In this document: piece after piece, positions 20,821 to 31,231 of the stretch | How positions within the stretch are numbered: position 1 is the first letter of the stretch | How the letters are laid out: every line of letters begins with the position of its first letter | DNA from: Sambucus nigra | Taxonomy: Eukaryota; Streptophyta; Magnoliopsida; Dipsacales; Adoxaceae | Length of the DNA stretch: 64,000 nt | Reading direction: 5' to 3' | Assembly (NCBI GenBank): GCA_949130495.1 | Contig: OX422211.1 | Span: 538,100,872 to 538,164,871 of the forward strand | The notes under the pieces: model-generated | Told to the model about the DNA's origin: nothing | The model's input: only the letters and a program-made list of their open reading frames with translations | Database searches by the model: none | Program-made: the position numbers and the translations under genes

Positions 20821-22289
20821 TGATGCGACGCAAATATTGCATTTATTCACCCGTTAACCTACGCGTTATTAGCCCCCTCGGGTATCTTATTCCCTATATT
20901 TATGCTCGTTAACCAGACAACCCTCGGATTTCTATGTTAACATGTTTTGCAGGGGTTAATTGAGCTTTTGTAGGTGTTTGGATGCTTAGTGTGAACTTCG
21001 GATGCGTTTCGCTCGATTTCCGTACACTATCGCACGCGCAAGGGCATTTTAGTCTTTTGACAGCTTGGGCACCTGGCCCGACATCTACACGGAAGTTGTA
21101 GCTCTCCTCGCTAGCTTCGTGTGGCCGCAAACGGTGCACGATTCCGATGCATAACGACAAAGTTACGGCGATTTGAGCGACGTTGGATTGTATGCCAATG
21201 CAGGGGAGATTGCAGGATGCCCCTGCTTGATCGATCGATCAAGCCTGGGGGTCGATCGATCGAGCCTTATTATTTTTTGCCACGTTTTCCATTGTCGATC
21301 GATCGACCACAGGGGTCGATCGATCCCCTGTTTTTCCCCTGCAGATATTTTCCTTCTTTTATTCCAACTTACTATATAAGTTGGTTTTTGTTGTAATAAG
21401 AGAAATATACATACTTAGAGACTCACATATTCTGATGGAGATAGTTTAGTTAGGGTTTGGTTTTGGAGGGTTCATCTTCTTCCTCTCTTGGATTGACACA
21501 CTAATTGGTTGTAAGATTGAACTATTCACTTCCTCTCCATATAGTTTGTTCTTCTTCTTCTTCTTCTCTTGCCTTGTAATTTAGTTTTAATGCTTTCTAA
21601 CTAGTTTACTTGCTTTAATTCTTGCTTTCTTAGTTTAATTAGCATAATTTAGTTTAACTCACCATGCACCCTTAGATAAATAGGGTCGGGATTATGTTCC
21701 GCCATTTTCGGGTCCCGAGCTCCGAAAATTAGGTTTTGTGTAAAATTGCATTTAATTGAAACCTCGCGTATTAAAGTCGGATTATTATGCGTTTAACTTT
21801 CTTTGTCATGCAACGTTAGTGTTTATAGCAATTATCCGAATTTAATCCGCGTGTGACCATTTTCCGTTAAATGTTTAATCTCGCAACTTTGGCTTAAATT
21901 CCTTATTGCGTGATGTTTATGCTTAATTGAAAATGATCGATTAAATTTCTTTCGAGCCTTAACTCTAGTTAGTAGTTGTTTCGATCCGTGTGGTAGAATG
22001 CGATCCCGATCCTCGCTTTCCTTTTGTTTAGCGTTAACTTCTCTTTTTATTTTATTCACGACAATCATCCTTCACCTTTTCTTATTTCTTTTACACCATT
22101 TTTATTCTTGAATTAATTAAACAATTAAAATCTAAAATTCAATCACTCCCTGTGGATTTCTTACGATACCCGACTTACCGCTGTACTTGCTTGTCAAGTG
22201 TAGCTGTAGTTTAGGTTCTTTTGCATGTCGAGCGGGAGCCGAAATCAACGATAGTGTCCCTACACGAACACTCGGTTTTCCTCGCATCA
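20821..22289 (+). repeat. 3' LTR of young NAL copy
   Basis: 1469 bp, TGATGCGACG to CGCATCA. It carries the TATA box at 21372-21380 and the palindrome cluster at 21225-21330. It is nearly identical to the 5' LTR. Confidence 0.9.
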
Positions 22290-22294
22290 GAACC
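22290..22294. repeat. Target site duplication gaacc (right)
   Basis: Matches 16135-16139. Removing the young element and one duplicate restores a continuous reading of the old NAL copy. Confidence 0.85.
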
Positions 22295-23352
22295 AAAAAA
22301 AATTAATTTATTCCCAAACGTTTTTAAATTGGAATACGAAGTGGCCCACATGGGGGAAAGATTCCTTCAAGGAAATCAACTCAATCAAGTAATCCTCATC
22401 AGGACGTGATTAAAAGTTTTAAAAATTTTGAACTAAATCATGAATTTGATGTAATGGTTGGATAATGGTGAATGGAAATGGGGAGAAAATAAATCCAACC
22501 TCGAGAGATGACTTATCATTGCTTGAATCTTGAATTTGGAAGAATAAATATTCACTTTTAATGAAATAATCTTCTAAAATTATTTAGGGTGAAGAATAAG
22601 TCTCAAACTCCTCTTTATTTTTTAAAGAAGACATCATCTCATTGCAAAGTGACTCAATTTCAATATCTTCACCATTTTCTCTCTCCATTATGTGTTGGGC
22701 GAAAAGAAGAATGTTTTGTTCCAAAGTAGGCATCTTTGTTCCAAAAACCTCTAATTCTTTATTTAGTTCGAAACATTACTCATCTTTCATAGTCTCCGAA
22801 GAAAAATCATTGTCGGATTCGAATAATGCATCTAACTCTTGTTCCCAAAAATGTTTTTCTTTTCGGTAACAGTTTTCAATCTTTTCATTCTAAAGAATGC
22901 AAATACCCTCATGCAATTTCATAAGTGGAGGTACGGATTCTTCAAAATGAAAAATTTGAGAACTATTTTCGGAACTGGTCTTAAAAATTTTATAATAAGA
23001 ATTTTGGATGATATTGCAATGATAGTTCTTAGAACTATTATCACGATAAGTTTCAACATCCTTATTATAAGAATCTTGTGACGTTTTATCATGCAAATAA
23101 TTTTCAAAAGTCCTCACTTACACTACATAACTTTTGTAATGCTCACCCAAAGTGATTTTGCAATTTTCATTATTCTCCTTATACACGTGCAAGTCTTCTT
23201 GACTTTCAAAGTAGTTTTGAAAAGCTTTCTTTTCTTTGTAAATCTTAAACACTAGACTTGTTCAAATATTCACATACATAAATGTGTCTACGTGAATATC
23301 ACGTGAGTGAATATATGTGAGTGATATAAGATGAAAGCAGATCCTGAAAATC
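22295..23352 (-). mobile_element. Old NAL copy, ORF-bearing 5' portion
   Basis: On the minus strand this part encodes a diverged version of the NAL ORF. One segment (HFWEQELDALFESDNDF, near 22770-22860) parallels RYWELELDSLFESNDDSYF of the young copy. Upstream of it on the minus strand (22890-23250) the frame continues through Asn/Tyr/Ser/Glu-rich sequence with stops. This N-terminal part seems longer than in the young copy. The frame continues across the young insertion into 16134-15922. The right side is cut at 23352 by insertion of TatB, so the 5' LTR of this copy is not seen. Confidence 0.75.
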
Positions 23353-23357
23353 ACTTA
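23353..23357. repeat. Target site duplication actta (left of TatB)
   Basis: Five bases outside the left LTR, repeated at 36113-36117. Confidence 0.85.
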
Positions 23358-23667
23358 TGATGATGCTTAGATTTAGCACCACCAGATAAGTGATGATGAG
23401 CTCAAACTGTAAGTATCATGGAAGCCATAGATGTATAAATGTGTAAGTGTGTAGAAGGAGATGAGTATAAGAGGAATAAGACAATGATGTATAGTGGTTC
23501 AGCCAATTAGGCCTACATCCACTCTGAGTGTGTGATTCACTAAGTATGGGCACTAATGGCCTTGGATACAATGCACATAAGCTCACTTTCTCTCTTTACT
23601 GTGTGTACAAGCAGAGTTTTTGCTAGGGTTACAATTATCAATCCCTTTATAGGGTTATAGGTGATAA

Positions 23668-23678
23668 GTATATATAGG
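23668..23678 (-). promoter_or_regulatory. TatB LTR TATA-like box
   Basis: CCTATATATAC on the minus strand, conserved at 35518-35528 in the other LTR. Confidence 0.5.
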
Positions 23679-24002
23679 TATTGGGGGGTGTAGTGTACCC
23701 CCCAAGCATGCATGGTGCATGTGAATGATGATCTAGCCAATCCCCTGCTGACACCTGTAGATGCCACCTTTGATTAATGATGACATAATATTCCCTCACG
23801 TGGGGGGTGATATTGTTATAACGGTCTTCCACGTGCCATGTGAGCCTCACACGCACTATTTCACGCGTCTCCCAAGCCACGCGCTGTGATGATGTCACCC
23901 TCGACCTATGATATGAGGCCGAGGGCAAAGTTCCTTCTGGTAGTGAGTCTGGCCTAATCTGGGCCTCGTACTATCATACCCTCGGAGGGTCATCCGGACC
24001 AT

Positions 24003-24226
24003 GATGAGGGGTCGGCCCCTTGAAGGTTCTTCTGGGCCTGATGAGGGGTCGTCCCCTTGAAGGGTCGTTTGGGCCTTGTGAGGGGTCGGCCCCTTGAAGG
24101 GTCGTCTGGGCCTTATGAGGGGTCAGCCCCTTGAAGGATCTTCTAGGGCTTATGAGGGGTCGGCCCCTTGAAGGGTCGTCTGGGCCTGATGAGGGGTTGG
24201 CCCCTTGGAGGGTCATCCAATATTGA
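24003..24226. repeat. 36-37-bp tandem repeat in TatB 3' LTR
   Basis: Six units of TGAGGGGTCGGCCCCTTGAAGGGTCGTCTGGGCC type. Each holds the short palindrome GGGG-TCGG-CCCC. The other LTR has five units (35853-36029). Confidence 0.9.
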
Positions 24227-24299
24227 TTAGGAGGTCATCCTAGCCTCGTCCAGGCGCAGGGTGCCCTCGACATGGCCGAGGGTATATATGGGTATATCA

Positions 24300-24315
24300 A
24301 TCACCCCCAAATCTT
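24300..24315 (-). promoter_or_regulatory. TatB polypurine tract
   Basis: On the minus strand AAGATTTGGGGGTGAT lies directly against the start of the 3' LTR, the expected place for the plus-strand primer. Confidence 0.7.
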
Positions 24316-25172
24316 TAGCCATCGATGCTGTTGAGATGGCTGAGGGATAGTGTTGCTTTTGAGATGAGTGTATGGACAGTTAGATGAATGACACCTGTCG
24401 AGCTGATGTGACACTTAGGCAGATATCTATTGTCGTTCTAGTTTCCTAGGCGTGGCGGCTGCACACTTTGCTTGGGACTGTGCCCTAATGATGCCTTCTT
24501 CGTGGGCTGTGTTCTGCCTTGGTTAACGGGCCCACTCATTAGCAAGGTCTTTAAACAATTTTTAAAATAATTTCCTTTGTTCTTCTTCTTTGTGCCTTAA
24601 CTCTCTCTCTCTCTAGCTTCTTAATAGCTTTCATAGCTATTTCTGCAACCTTTCTGTACCAAGCTTCATTCAACTGTTGCTTTCGTCTTTAGGTACTTTT
24701 CTTTGCCATAAATTCCATTTTTAATCTTCAATTTCATTTCATGTATTGGGGTTGACGCCCCCTTGTGGTGTTTCTAGGGTTTCCTTTTATTTTTCGGTGC
24801 CTTCTCCGGCAAGTCAAGTTCTTCCCTTTCTTGAGTGTTCTTGATCAAAACCCTTTTCTTCTTTGGTTTTGATCCAAAAGTCCAACTTAGTCAACTGTGA
24901 GATTGTTTGTAGTTGGCTTAGCCAAATTCTTCTAAGTGTAGGGTCTTCCCCTTAATGCTTAAAGGCTTTACGATATAGTTGAGGAATTCCCATCCCTGAG
25001 AGAGAAGTTCTTCGTAGAGATCAGACGAATAGAGGAAGAGAAGGAGAGAAGACGAGGGGCCGACCCTAATTGGGTACGACCCATTTTTCCCATTCTATTA
25101 GACACTATATTACCCCATGAGTCCTGTGGGTCATCTGGTCGTTCAGCCGAGAGTCAATCGTGCGAGGGAGAA
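24316..25172 (+). other. Leader of the TatB antisense ORF
   Basis: No conserved coding motif. This is the sequence upstream of the aORF on the plus strand and would hold its promoter and leader. It includes a CT microsatellite at 24602-24616 and pyrimidine-rich stretches. Open frames are short. Confidence 0.4.
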
Positions 25173-27286
25173 ATGGATCATAGAGTATCATTGCCGCCAG
25201 GTGCTGGCCCTTCTAGGAGGGGGGAGATATCCAGTCTCAGCCCAGGCTGACAGGCCGAGGCACAGCACCTTCTGAGGCTGTCCCTGTAACAACATTGTCC
25301 CCACATACGCTCCAGATGGCCTTTCCTGGTGAACCTCTGACAGGTGATGAGGCCGAGGGAGAGGGGACTGAGGATGATGGTGAGGATTCGAACGCTGACC
25401 CAGTTGACACCTCCCACGCCTCAGCTTACGTTTCCACCGTTAGGGATCGCGACCTCTTACTGTGGAGGCATACATTTGGTGTGCCCCTAACATAAGTATG
25501 AGGGTTACCTCTGAGTTTGATAAAGTCTTCGAGGGTGAAGAGGGAGAGGTCGCTGTATATGAACAAATATTAAAGGTCGGCATTAGGTTCCCTCTACACC
25601 CTGCCATAGTCAATATATTATCAGCCCTCGGCGTTGGCCCCTCTCAACTTCCTCCCAACTCTTGGAGGACTATCCTCGGTTATGTCTCCTTGTGGAAGAA
25701 TACCTTCACTGACGAGCCTTCAGCCGATGTGTTCTTGGCTTGCTATAATATCACTTCCTCATCACAACAACCTGGGTACTATCATCTGGGGGCAAGGAAG
25801 TCTGATAAAAAACTTCTCCACGTGGCACAAACTTCTAACCACGACTGGAAGAAGATATTTTTCTTCATATCTGGGTAATGGGAATTTACTGTCGGGGCTC
25901 ATCCTTTGGACGACGATCCGAGGGTTCCAAGGAGATGGTCTAACCCCTCTATGAAGGCTAGGTCAGACCCCGAACTTAGTCTGGATGAAAAGGACATAAT
26001 CGAGTATCTGAGAGAACGAGGGAAAGAGGGTGAACTTGCAAAGTTTGAAGATTTGATGACCCCTCAGTTCCTCAGAGAAGCTGGTCTGAAGGTCGGCCCC
26101 TTGACAGAGCTATGTGAGTTATTATTTTTGCTCAATCTTTGATTTTTTCCAAGTGTTTCATCTTTACCTCTGTATTTTTCTGATGTGTCGTCTCCCTTTC
26201 ATGTCGTCCTGCAGGTATCTCTGAACATATTTGGGAAATGACTGCCCCAAGCTACTGTCTGGTCTAGGCAAGAAGAAAGTCAAGGAGCTTCAGCAGGCTC
26301 CGAGGAAGTCAAAGGTCGTGGGTCCGACACCAGTTGAACCGTCTACCGATAGCCATAAAAGAAAGGGCCCTGAAGTTCCTACTGACCCTCGGTCGGATTC
26401 AAGGACGAGGGCAAGGATGGAGGCATCTGAGGGGACTGGCTCCTCTTCCAGCATGGGGACCTTTTGGTCCCAAAACTTAACATTCTTGAAGGCTGAGCCG
26501 TCTTCCCTGATAGCCAATCTGAGGGTGGCCAAGGCTTCTATGTTCTCTGCCCCCTCGGTTGTTGACTATGACTTCCTATCAAAGATGCCCCCGGCTAAGG
26601 TGTATGATTATGGTCTGCACACTCTGGCCCAGGTACTTATTTTTACTTCATTTCCTTAGTTGAATTTTTCACTAACTGTTTCCTCGACCCCTTAACAAGT
26701 GTCTTTTTCTGTGCACTCTGTTTGTGCCTTCACGTCTGCTACCAATTGGATGGCTGAGAACCAACATAAATTCCATGAAGCCGAGAGGGCTATTCAGCAC
26801 GAGGCTGACCTACAGACTGAGCTCGAGACTACAAGGGCCGAGCTGGAGAGTGCGAGGACCGAACATGCAAGGGTCCTGGACGAGCTGACGAGGCAGCATG
26901 ACGCATATCCGAAGGCCAAGGACTTGATTATTAAAGAGAATGATGAGGCCTTGATCAACCTGGGGGCTCAATTCAAGACTGAGCTATCCGAGGCAGTGAA
27001 GAAGGAAGAGGCTGATGCAGTAAAGGCCTATAAATTCTCGGACGAGTTTCAAGGCTTCGGTCTTGAATACTTAGAGAGGGGAATCAGGACGGCCTGTCGG
27101 TGGGTCGTCCTCAAGTTTGCTGATGCAATATCGTCTGTCCGCCCCTCTCTTAAGGCAGTTCAACTGGATGATCCTCTTATTACCGAGGCCTTAGCTCACG
27201 TCGAATCTCAAGTGCACATCAAAGGAACAAGCACGTCTGAGGCTCGACCTATCTTGGTAATAGAGGAAACTACCATAGATGTTTAG
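25173..27286 (+). pseudogene. TatB antisense ORF (Transposase_28-type), split
   Basis: A plus-strand gene antisense to TatB gag-pol. The core near 25500-25720 reads FDKVFEGEEGEVAVYEQIL, GIRFPLHPAIVNILSALGV, then GPSQLPPNSWRTILGYVSLW. This is the signature of the Pfam family 'putative gypsy type transposon' (Transposase_28, PF04195), which is the aORF of Tat elements. It continues with ELSLDEKDIIEYLRERGKEG, a basic stretch (26270-26400), and a coiled-coil-like C-terminus rich in Glu/Ala/Leu (26740-27030), ending at 27286. Likely introns lie at about 26114-26215 (GTGAGT...CTGCAG) and about 26632-26750. Frame changes near 25470 and 26240 and a stop at 25876 suggest decay. The function of aORF proteins is unknown. 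Confidence 0.75.
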
Positions 27287-27482
27287 GCCTTGCCCTCTGA
27301 TGTCGCTCAATAGGGTGGCTGTTTGTAGCCAATACCCTCTGCATGTAAACCATTTTTTGTACTTTACTTTTATTGGACAAACATCTATAACATTTTATAA
27401 TATAATGCCTCTTTCTGTCTTCTATGCTTGTCTCTTGTATGATTTATCTTGTGATTTTTTTAAATTAACAATCTCACTAACC

Positions 27483-28985
27483 CCTCCTTCGTCTTTCTTG
27501 AGGGTAAATGAGGGGCCGTCCCCACCATTTGCCTTCATCATAGCCGAGGGTGGTTACCACCACAAATGATGTTTAAACATCAAGTCCCCACTCGTCTTTC
27601 TTGAGGGTAAATAAGGGGTCGTCCCCACCATTTTCTCTCATCATAGCCGAGGGTGGTTACCACCACAAATGATATTTAAATATCAAGTCCCCCTCGTCTT
27701 TCTTGAGGGTAAATGAGGGGTCATCCCCACCATTTTCCCTTATCATAGCCGAGGGTGGTTAGCACCACAAATGATGTTTAAATATCAAGTCCCCCCTCGT
27801 CTTTCTTGAGGGTAAATGAGGGGTCGTCCCCACCATTTTCCCTCATCATAGCCGAGGGTGGTTACCACCACAAATGGTGTTTAAATTTCAAGTCCCCCCT
27901 TGTCTTTCTTGAGGGTAAATGAGGGGTTGTCCCCACCATTTTCCCTCATTATAGCCAAGGGTGGTTACCACCACAAATGATGTTTAAATATCAAGTCCCC
28001 CCTCGTCTTTCTTGAGGGTAAATGAGGGGTCGTCCCCACCATTTGCCCTCATCATAGCCGAGGGTGGTTACCACCACAAATGATGTTTCAATTTCAAGTC
28101 CCCCCTCGTCTTTCTTGAGGGTAAATGAGGGGTCGTCCCCACCATTTGGCCTCATCATAGCCGAGGGTGGTTACCACCACAAATGATGTTTCAATTTCAA
28201 GTCCCCCCTCGTCTTTCTTGAGGGTAAATGAGGGGTCGTCCCCACCATTTGGCCTCATCATAGCCGAGGGTGGATACCACCACAAATAATGTTTAAATTT
28301 CAAGTCCCTCCTCATCTTTATTGAGGGTAAATGAGGGGTCGTCCCCACAATTTGCCCTCATCATAGCCGAGGGTGGTTATCACCACAAATGATGTTTAAA
28401 TTTCAAGTCCCCCTCATCTTTCTTGAGGGTAAATGAGGGTTCGTCCCCACCATTTTCCCTCATCATAGCCGAGGGTGGTTACCACCACAAATGATGTTTA
28501 ATTATCAAGTCCCCCCTCATCTTTCTTGAGGGTAAATGAGGGGTCGTCCCCACCATTTGCCCTCATCATAGCCGAGGGTGGTTACCACCACAAATGATGT
28601 TAAGTTTCAAGTCCCCCCTCGTCTTTCTTGAGGGTAAATGAGGGGTCATCCCCACCATTTTCCCTCATCATAGCCGAGGGTGGTTACCACCACAAATGAT
28701 GTTTAAATTTCAAGTCCCTCTCGTCTTTCTTGAGGGTAAATGAGGGGTCGTCCCCACCATTTGCCCTCATCATAGCTGAGGGTGGTTACCACCACAAATG
28801 ATGTTTGAATATCAAGTCCCCTCTCGTCTTTCTTGAGGATAAATGAGGGGTCTTCCCCACCATTTTCCCTTATCATAGCCGAGGGTAGTTAACACCACAA
28901 ATGATGTTTAAATATCAAGTCCCCCTTGTCTTTCTTGAGAGTAAATGAGGGGTCGTCCCCACCATTGACCCTCATCATATCCGAG
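27483..28985. repeat. TatB 3'-region tandem array, about 103-bp unit x 15
   Basis: Fifteen head-to-tail units of about 98-105 bp, each with CGTCTTTCTTGAGGGTAAAT, GAGGGGTCGTCCCCACCATT, ATAGCCGAGGGTGG and TTACCACCACAAATGATGTT. The array lies between the convergent ends of pol (minus) and aORF (plus). Units contain two short inverted repeats (GGGG-TCGT-CCCC and GGTGG-TTA-CCACC). Tandem repeats in this region of Tat/Ogre elements are a known source of satellite DNA. Confidence 0.95.
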
Positions 28986-29264
28986 GGGGAATTCCCAATC
29001 ATACTAGAACTGACAAGCATAAGATTAGGGGCTAATATGATATTCTCATTAACATTCTAAGTGTTCTGTTGGAGCAACACATTCATTACAACTGTGGTCC
29101 GATAGGACTTTACAAAATTATTGATAGTATTTCTTTAAATGATCTGCATTCCAGGGGTTGGAAAAGGGTTCCCCTTCTAGGTTTTCTAGTTTATATGTCC
29201 TAGGGACAACTTTATTAATGACCCTATATGGGCCATGCCAATTTGGGTGGAGCTTGTTAAACTT

Positions 29265-31130
29265 TTACCAAGTCTTTTTGAGGACTAAGTCCCCCACTTC
29301 GATTGGACTTTGCTTCACCCTCTGGTTATAAAACCTGGCAGTCCTCTGCTGGTAGGCGGCCTGCCTTATCTCGGCGTCTTCCTTCCTTTCCTCAATCAGG
29401 TCTAAGTCAAGTATCCTCTCTTCCATATTTCTCAGAGGGTCATACATTTGGACCCTGTGAGTAGGAAGCCCAATCTCGGTGGGGATGACGGCTTCTGAGC
29501 CATAAGCCAGCATGAATGGGGTTTCTCCGATAGAGGTCTTTGACGTCGTCCTATAGGCCCACAATACAACATATAACTCCTCAACCCATCTTCCTTTTGC
29601 CTCCTCGAGTTTTTTCTTTCTGTTTATAACTTTCGTTTTCCCATTGGCTTGAGGTCGACCTGGGGTAGAGAAGAATTGTTTGATACTCACCCTTTCACAG
29701 TACTTCTCTAGAGATGTATTCTTGAATTGAGTCCCGTTATCTGAGATGAGGGTGTTGGGGAGATCATATCTGCATATAATATTTTTCCAGATGAACTGGA
29801 AGGTCTTCTTCTCGGTAATCGTGACCATCGGCTCTGCCTCCACCCATTTTGAAAAATAGTCAATTGCTACGATGAGGAACCGATAGTTATTAATGGCCCT
29901 AAGTGAGGGGCTTACTAGGTCGATCCCCCACACTGCAAATGGCCATGGGGATGTAATGGAAGTAAGAGACTGGTGGGGTTGGTGAGGGATGGTGGAAAAT
30001 CTTTGACATTTATCACATTTTTCTACATATGCCGTGGCATCTTTCCCCAAGGTCGGCCACCAGTACCCCTGGGTTACTATCCTCTTCGACAAAGACCTAC
30101 CCCCAATGTGGCTTGAACATGACCCCTCGTGCACATCTTGCAAGATGTGTGGGACTTTAGATGGGTGCACACACCTAAGTAATGGGTGCAAGAACCCCTT
30201 TTTGTATAAGGTGTCTCCAATGAAAGTGAATTTCGCAGCTCTGTATCTCAAATTCTTCCTTTCTTGCTTTGCTTCTGGAATCTCCCCCTCTTTAATGTAT
30301 TTAATTAGAGGGTCCATCCACGAAGCTTCCCTGTTGATATGGAAGCAAGAGCCAACTTTTCCCTCATCATCTTTAATAGTTGGTCGAAGCAAAATTTCCG
30401 CTGGGACTGTCCTTCTGATATCTGTCCTAGTTACTGAGGCTAACCTAGCAAGTGCATCAGCTCGACCATTATCGAGCCTAGGTATCCTCTTCAATTTTGC
30501 TTCTCTAAAGCTCTTCAACAGTGACTTCACTTTTTTAAGGTACTTGGCCATCTGCTCGTCCTTGGCCTCGTAGACTCCTAGTATCTGATTCATTACTAGT
30601 CTTGAATCACTATGAACCAAAATCTGTCCGACACTAAGAGACTTGGCCAAGGAGAGCCATGCTATCAAGGCCTCATATTCAGACCCGTTGTTGGAGGCTT
30701 GGAAGTTGAACCTTAGGGCGTACTCAATGTTTGTGCCATTAGGTGCTAATACTATCAGTCCAGCTCCACTTCCACTGTCGTAGGAGGACCCGTTAACGAA
30801 GAGGCTCCACACGGTCTGTTCTTCTGAGAAACTTCCCTCGGTGAGGGAACCCTATCTAAAGAGATATCTTCCCTCTTCATTTTTGGCCACTTTTCCTCTA
30901 GGGGTGCTTATCTCAGCCTTATCTACGAGTGTGTCGGTGAGTTTGCCTTATAGGGTATCTGTCTTCCCGAGGCTCTCATCTTCAACTTCATCATCTTCCC
31001 ACGTAAATTCGGCCATAAAGTCTGCCAATGCTTGACCCTTAATGGCCGTCCTAGGTTGATACACAATGTCAAACTCTCCCAACTCTATAGCCCAGGCCAT
31101 TAGCCTCCCCGATTTTTCTGGCTTGTGCAA
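29265..31130 (-). pseudogene. TatB RNase H and integrase
   Basis: The C-terminal half of Pol. From 31130 the RT connection/first RNase H tail (IVYQPRTAIKGQALADF) leads, after two stops near 30950 and 30855, into an intact frame from 30812 to 29265. That frame holds the second RNase H (SLFVNGSSYDSGSGAG, ASNNGSEYEALI, HSDSRLV, NGRADALARLA), the integrase zinc finger (HEGSCSSHIGG then CDKCQRF) and the core (WGIDLVSP, LISDNGTQFK, ANGKTKVIN, LWAYRTTSKTSIGETPFMLAYG). Two catalytic positions are changed: the RNase H first aspartate is Asn (FVNG) and the integrase glutamate is Lys (KTKVIN). The enzyme is therefore expected to be inactive despite the long open frame. Confidence 0.85.
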
Positions 31131-31231
31131 GACCTACCTAAGGGGAGAGTTAGTGAGGATGACCATTGTATGGGATTGGAAGTACAACTTCATCTTTCTT
31201 GACTCATGAATCAAGGCATAGGCTAACTTCT

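Larger units (their letters stand above)
16140..22289 (+). mobile_element. Young, complete non-autonomous LTR element (NAL)
   Basis: A 6150-bp LTR retrotransposon. It has near-identical LTRs (16140-17613, 20821-22289), a 5-bp duplication (gaacc) on both sides, a perfect 18-nt primer site matching plant tRNA-Asp at 17618, and a polypurine tract before the 3' LTR. There is no gag, protease, RT, RNase H or integrase on either strand, so it depends on proteins from another element. From family knowledge a tRNA-Asp primer and kilobase-long LTRs point to the Athila branch of Ty3/gypsy as helper. Its internal part holds one 302-codon ORF and a long conserved non-coding stretch. Confidence 0.9.
23358..24299 (-). 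repeat. TatB 3' LTR (left on plus strand)
   Basis: 942 bp; on the minus strand it starts TGATATACCC and ends GCATCATCA. It contains six copies of a 36-37-bp tandem unit near its start (24003-24226) and a TATA-like word at 23668-23678 (minus). It is 37 bp longer than the other LTR, exactly one repeat unit. Confidence 0.9.

Noticed and set aside
28094..28348. 84-codon minus-strand frame over the tandem array
   Set aside because: The frame exists only because the repeat period allows it; there is no domain, and it repeats itself.
27483..28985. CRISPR-like regular repeat array
   Set aside because: Units are contiguous, about 103 bp, with no unique spacers, in plant retroelement DNA; it is a tandem array.
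30034..30573. 179-codon plus-strand open frame
   Set aside because: It is a shadow of the TatB RNase H/integrase frame.
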